Assembly (NCBI GenBank): GCA_028067895.1
Contig: JAPTUI010000430.1
Span: 5,456 to 31,556, forward strand
Source of the DNA: Pseudomonadota bacterium
GTDB lineage: Bacteria > Pseudomonadota > Gammaproteobacteria > Steroidobacterales > Steroidobacteraceae
Reading direction: 5' to 3'
Length of the DNA stretch: 26,101 bases
The position numbers were made by a program, and so were the translations under genes. Shown one piece after another: positions 24,232 to 26,101 of this stretch. Numbering within the stretch: position 1 is the stretch's first letter; each line of letters begins with the position of its first letter. Under the pieces are notes generated by a model. The model worked only from the letters and a program-made list of their open reading frames with translations. It was not told the origin of the DNA and did not search any database.

Positions 24232-25764
24232 GTGAAAGCAATTCGGAATTCTTCTGCAGGCGCAACACGCGGCTGGCGGCACGTTGCGTACCTGCTACAG
24301 GCGATGTTCCTGCTGGTTGCGCTGAACGGATGTGGCGGCTCCGCAGTCACTCTCCCGTCCATGCCGCCAACCGCCACATCTGCACAGACGTTCTCACTTT
24401 CCGTCAGCATCACCGGCAATGGCACAGTAATGTCCAATCCGAGCGGCGTCAATTGCGACAATTCCTGCGACGGCTCGTTCAGTTCCGGCAGCCAAGTGAC
24501 GTTGCAGGCAACCCCAGCAGCTGGCTACGTCTTCACCGGCTGGTCGGGAGCCTGCAGCGGGTCATCTGCGAGCTGCATCGTGACGATGAGTCAGGATCAG
24601 TCCGTCTCGGCAGTCTTCTCGATTCAGTCCGGGGGCGTCGCCGTCGTGTCCGGAAAGCTCGTCGTCCTTGGGACCAATGCGCCGTTTATCGCCAGAGGAT
24701 TCAATACCAACGGAGTGCTCTACCCCACCCAGTATGCGAGTACGCTGTGCCCTCTGTCTGACCCGCTGAATGCAACGACTATCCAGTGGCTTGAGGATGC
24801 GCAAGCGGCTCTCACGGCCCCGCCGCTACCCGGTCTCGCCTACAACGCGTCTTTCCAGGCCATGGTGCAGGACTGGCACGCAAACACGGTTCGTATCCAC
24901 GTCAGCCAGGGTGCGCTGCAATACGAATATGAACACGGTCTGTCGAACTACACGGATATGGCCCGCAACGTCATCGCGCAGGCTCGCGCCGCCGGTCTCG
25001 TCGTCATCATCGATATGCAGCCCGAGAAGTACGGCTGCACTCCCAACCAAAACGGATCGATCCAGAAGCTACCCGACATCAACACCGAGCAGGCGTGGAA
25101 GCAGATCCTAAGCCCTGAGCTGACCGATGACATGGGTGTGATGCTCGAAATATTCAACGAGCCCTCAGCGCAACTCGCTTGCAATTCAGGTACCTACACC
25201 CAGCCCGACTGGACTACCTGGGAAACCGGCTGCGGATCGGAGCCAGATCAGGGCATGCTCACCGTGGGCCAATATGTCCGTTCTCTGGCTCCCAATAATG
25301 TGCTTCTCTTCAATGGGCAGGGTGTCGACTTCGGCTTCGATGGATTTGCGGTTCCTGCTGACATGCCTTCCAACTCGGCATTCACGGTTCACCCCTTCAG
25401 CTATGTAGAGAGCAGCAGCGAAAGCGCAAGCGTCAGCACTTGGGATGCCTGGTTTGGAAACTTCGAGCAGAGTGGTCATGCCGTCATTGTTACAGCCTGG
25501 GATGAAGACTTTGAATGCCCCAGCGATCCTAACCAGACCATCACCGACGAATTCATCGAGACCTACCTTCCCCAGCACTCCATAGGAGTAATCGGCTACG
25601 CATGGGACGGGCCTTACTTTGGTGGCGGCTATCTGGTCAATAGCTACAACTACACCGGGAACACCGCGAACTACCAACTTGTCGACCCTGACAGCTCGGG
25701 TTGTGACCAGAACGGCGCGAGAGAATTGCAGCAGCTATTCCGGAGTCAGGCCGGGATCAATTGA
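24232..25764 (+). CDS. GH5-like secreted lipoprotein with N-terminal InlB-type repeat domain
   Basis: A 510-aa exported protein starting at a GTG. The N-terminus ends in lipobox LNGC (Cys34). A Ser/Thr/Pro linker leads to a divergent InlB-B/bacterial repeat domain (about 54-131) with GNGTVMSNPSG, then the GYVFTGWSGACSGSSASC pattern and a closing DQSVSAVFS. Residues about 145-500 resemble a glycoside hydrolase family 5 (cellulase-type) barrel: Arg221 (NTVRIHV), acid/base Glu310 (EIFNEP) and His387 (FTVHPF). At the strand-7 position where GH5 has the nucleophile Glu (VTEF/W), the sequence is VIVTAWDED with Ala422. Activity is therefore doubtful unless Asp424, Glu425 or Asp426 takes over. Lower GC and more relaxed codon use than the left half, together with flanking mobile DNA, suggest an accessory gene. 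Substrate unknown; beta-glucan or mannan would be typical. Confidence 0.8.
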   Translation: MKAIRNSSAGATRGWRHVAYLLQAMFLLVALNGCGGSAVTLPSMPPTATSAQTFSLSVSITGNGTVMSNPSGVNCDNSCDGSFSSGSQVTLQATPAAGYVFTGWSGACSGSSASCIVTMSQDQSVSAVFSIQSGGVAVVSGKLVVLGTNAPFIARGFNTNGVLYPTQYASTLCPLSDPLNATTIQWLEDAQAALTAPPLPGLAYNASFQAMVQDWHANTVRIHVSQGALQYEYEHGLSNYTDMARNVIAQARAAGLVVIIDMQPEKYGCTPNQNGSIQKLPDINTEQAWKQILSPELTDDMGVMLEIFNEPSAQLACNSGTYTQPDWTTWETGCGSEPDQGMLTVGQYVRSLAPNNVLLFNGQGVDFGFDGFAVPADMPSNSAFTVHPFSYVESSSESASVSTWDAWFGNFEQSGHAVIVTAWDEDFECPSDPNQTITDEFIETYLPQHSIGVIGYAWDGPYFGGGYLVNSYNYTGNTANYQLVDPDSSGCDQNGARELQQLFRSQAGIN

Positions 25765-25987
25765 TTCTGTGTGTCTGGACATATAAGCCGACACGTCTGG
25801 GCTCATCAAATCAAGGATTGTTCTGCTCGCGCGACCATAAGGTGTGGCAAGGTGCCCCCTTAAGACAAGACTTTCCCGCGGCCGGTCCTCTCAAATTCAG
25901 CGATGCTCGAAATCCTAGCGAAAATCACGTCGGTCGCGTCGGGCTGGCGATAGTTACTCAGAGCGACTCACCGTGTGTGGGTTTGCG

Positions 25988-26000
25988 CATAAGTTGAGAG
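25988..26000 (+). repeat. CATAAGYTGAGA repeat, unit 1
   Basis: CATAAGTTGAGAG; differs from the other two units by T for C at the seventh base and by the final base. Confidence 0.75.
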
Positions 26001-26042
26001 CTACGAGCGTTTAAAATCAATGGCTTATGCACGTGCGGACAC

Positions 26043-26055
26043 CATAAGCTGAGAC
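26043..26055 (+). repeat. CATAAGYTGAGA repeat, unit 2
   Basis: CATAAGCTGAGAC, 55 bp after unit 1. An inverted CTTATG lies between them at 26024-26029. Confidence 0.75.
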
Positions 26056-26065
26056 TAATTCACCC

Positions 26066-26078
26066 CATAAGCTGAGAT
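26066..26078 (+). repeat. CATAAGYTGAGA repeat, unit 3
   Basis: CATAAGCTGAGAT, 23 bp after unit 2. A further CATAA begins at 26097, 31 bp on, and is cut by the window end. Confidence 0.75.
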
Positions 26079-26101
26079 TTTCGCCATCAATTTACGCATA
26101 A

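Larger units (their letters stand above)
25765..26101. other. Repeat-rich non-coding right edge, probable end of a mobile element
   Basis: About 337 bp with no gene. It holds three near-identical CATAAGYTGAGA units, an inverted CTTATG, a last CATAA cut by the window edge, weaker relatives near 25783 and 25836, and a 9-bp inverted pair GCGAAAATC (25918-25926) / GATTTTCGC (26076-26084). Such subterminal repeats are common at the ends of mobile elements; the element itself would lie beyond the window. Confidence 0.5.

Noticed and set aside
1..26101. CRISPR arrays, tRNA/rRNA genes, defence or secretion clusters
   Set aside because: No regularly spaced repeats with spacers, no cloverleaf or rRNA sequence, and no nuclease, toxin or secretion components were recognised.

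Overview
This 26.1 kb window looks like chromosomal DNA of a high-GC Gram-negative bacterium. It is most likely a proteobacterium and probably a gammaproteobacterium. The reasons are several lipoprotein signal sequences, a MacA/MacB envelope efflux pair, a close RhtA-type exporter, GlpK/GlpD, and frequent GTG/TTG starts. The lineage is inferred from protein character; no rRNA or tRNA gene is visible to settle it.

Layout, left to right. (1) 1-1680, minus: an MFS transporter cut by the left edge, then a TehB-like SAM methyltransferase. (2) 1978-3636, plus: two PAP2-type phosphatase genes placed end to end, one exported and one a lipoprotein, each with changes in the signature motifs. (3) 3661-7007, minus: a MacA-MacB tripartite efflux operon without an outer-membrane partner in view. 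(4) 7107-10171, minus: a P1B-type metal ATPase with a C-terminal hemerythrin-like domain, preceded 26 bp upstream by a secreted Tyr/Trp/Pro-rich protein with a Gln/Arg tail. (5) 10371-15384, minus: a YdbC-like aldo/keto reductase, an APC-family permease and a prolyl-oligopeptidase-family lipoprotein, with a strong GC hairpin between the last two. (6) 15628-18682: glycerol kinase (plus) and aerobic glycerol-3-phosphate dehydrogenase (minus), convergent with 13 bp between them. Together they take glycerol to dihydroxyacetone phosphate; no glycerol facilitator or GlpR is present. (7) 18779-23247: an RhtA-like amino-acid exporter, a patatin-like lipoprotein, a small membrane protein and an AI-2E/PerM-family membrane protein. 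(8) 23246-26101: an accessory-looking right end. It holds a truncated IS21-type istA remnant that touches the stop codon of the AI-2E gene, a GH5-like secreted lipoprotein whose nucleophile position is Ala, and a repeat-rich non-coding edge with CATAAGYTGAGA units that looks like the end of another mobile element continuing off the window.

I did not find a clear new multi-gene system. The most distinctive points are the ATPase-hemerythrin fusion with its secreted neighbour, the GH5-like protein lacking its expected nucleophile, the tandem PAP2 genes with altered motifs, and the repeat array at the right edge.
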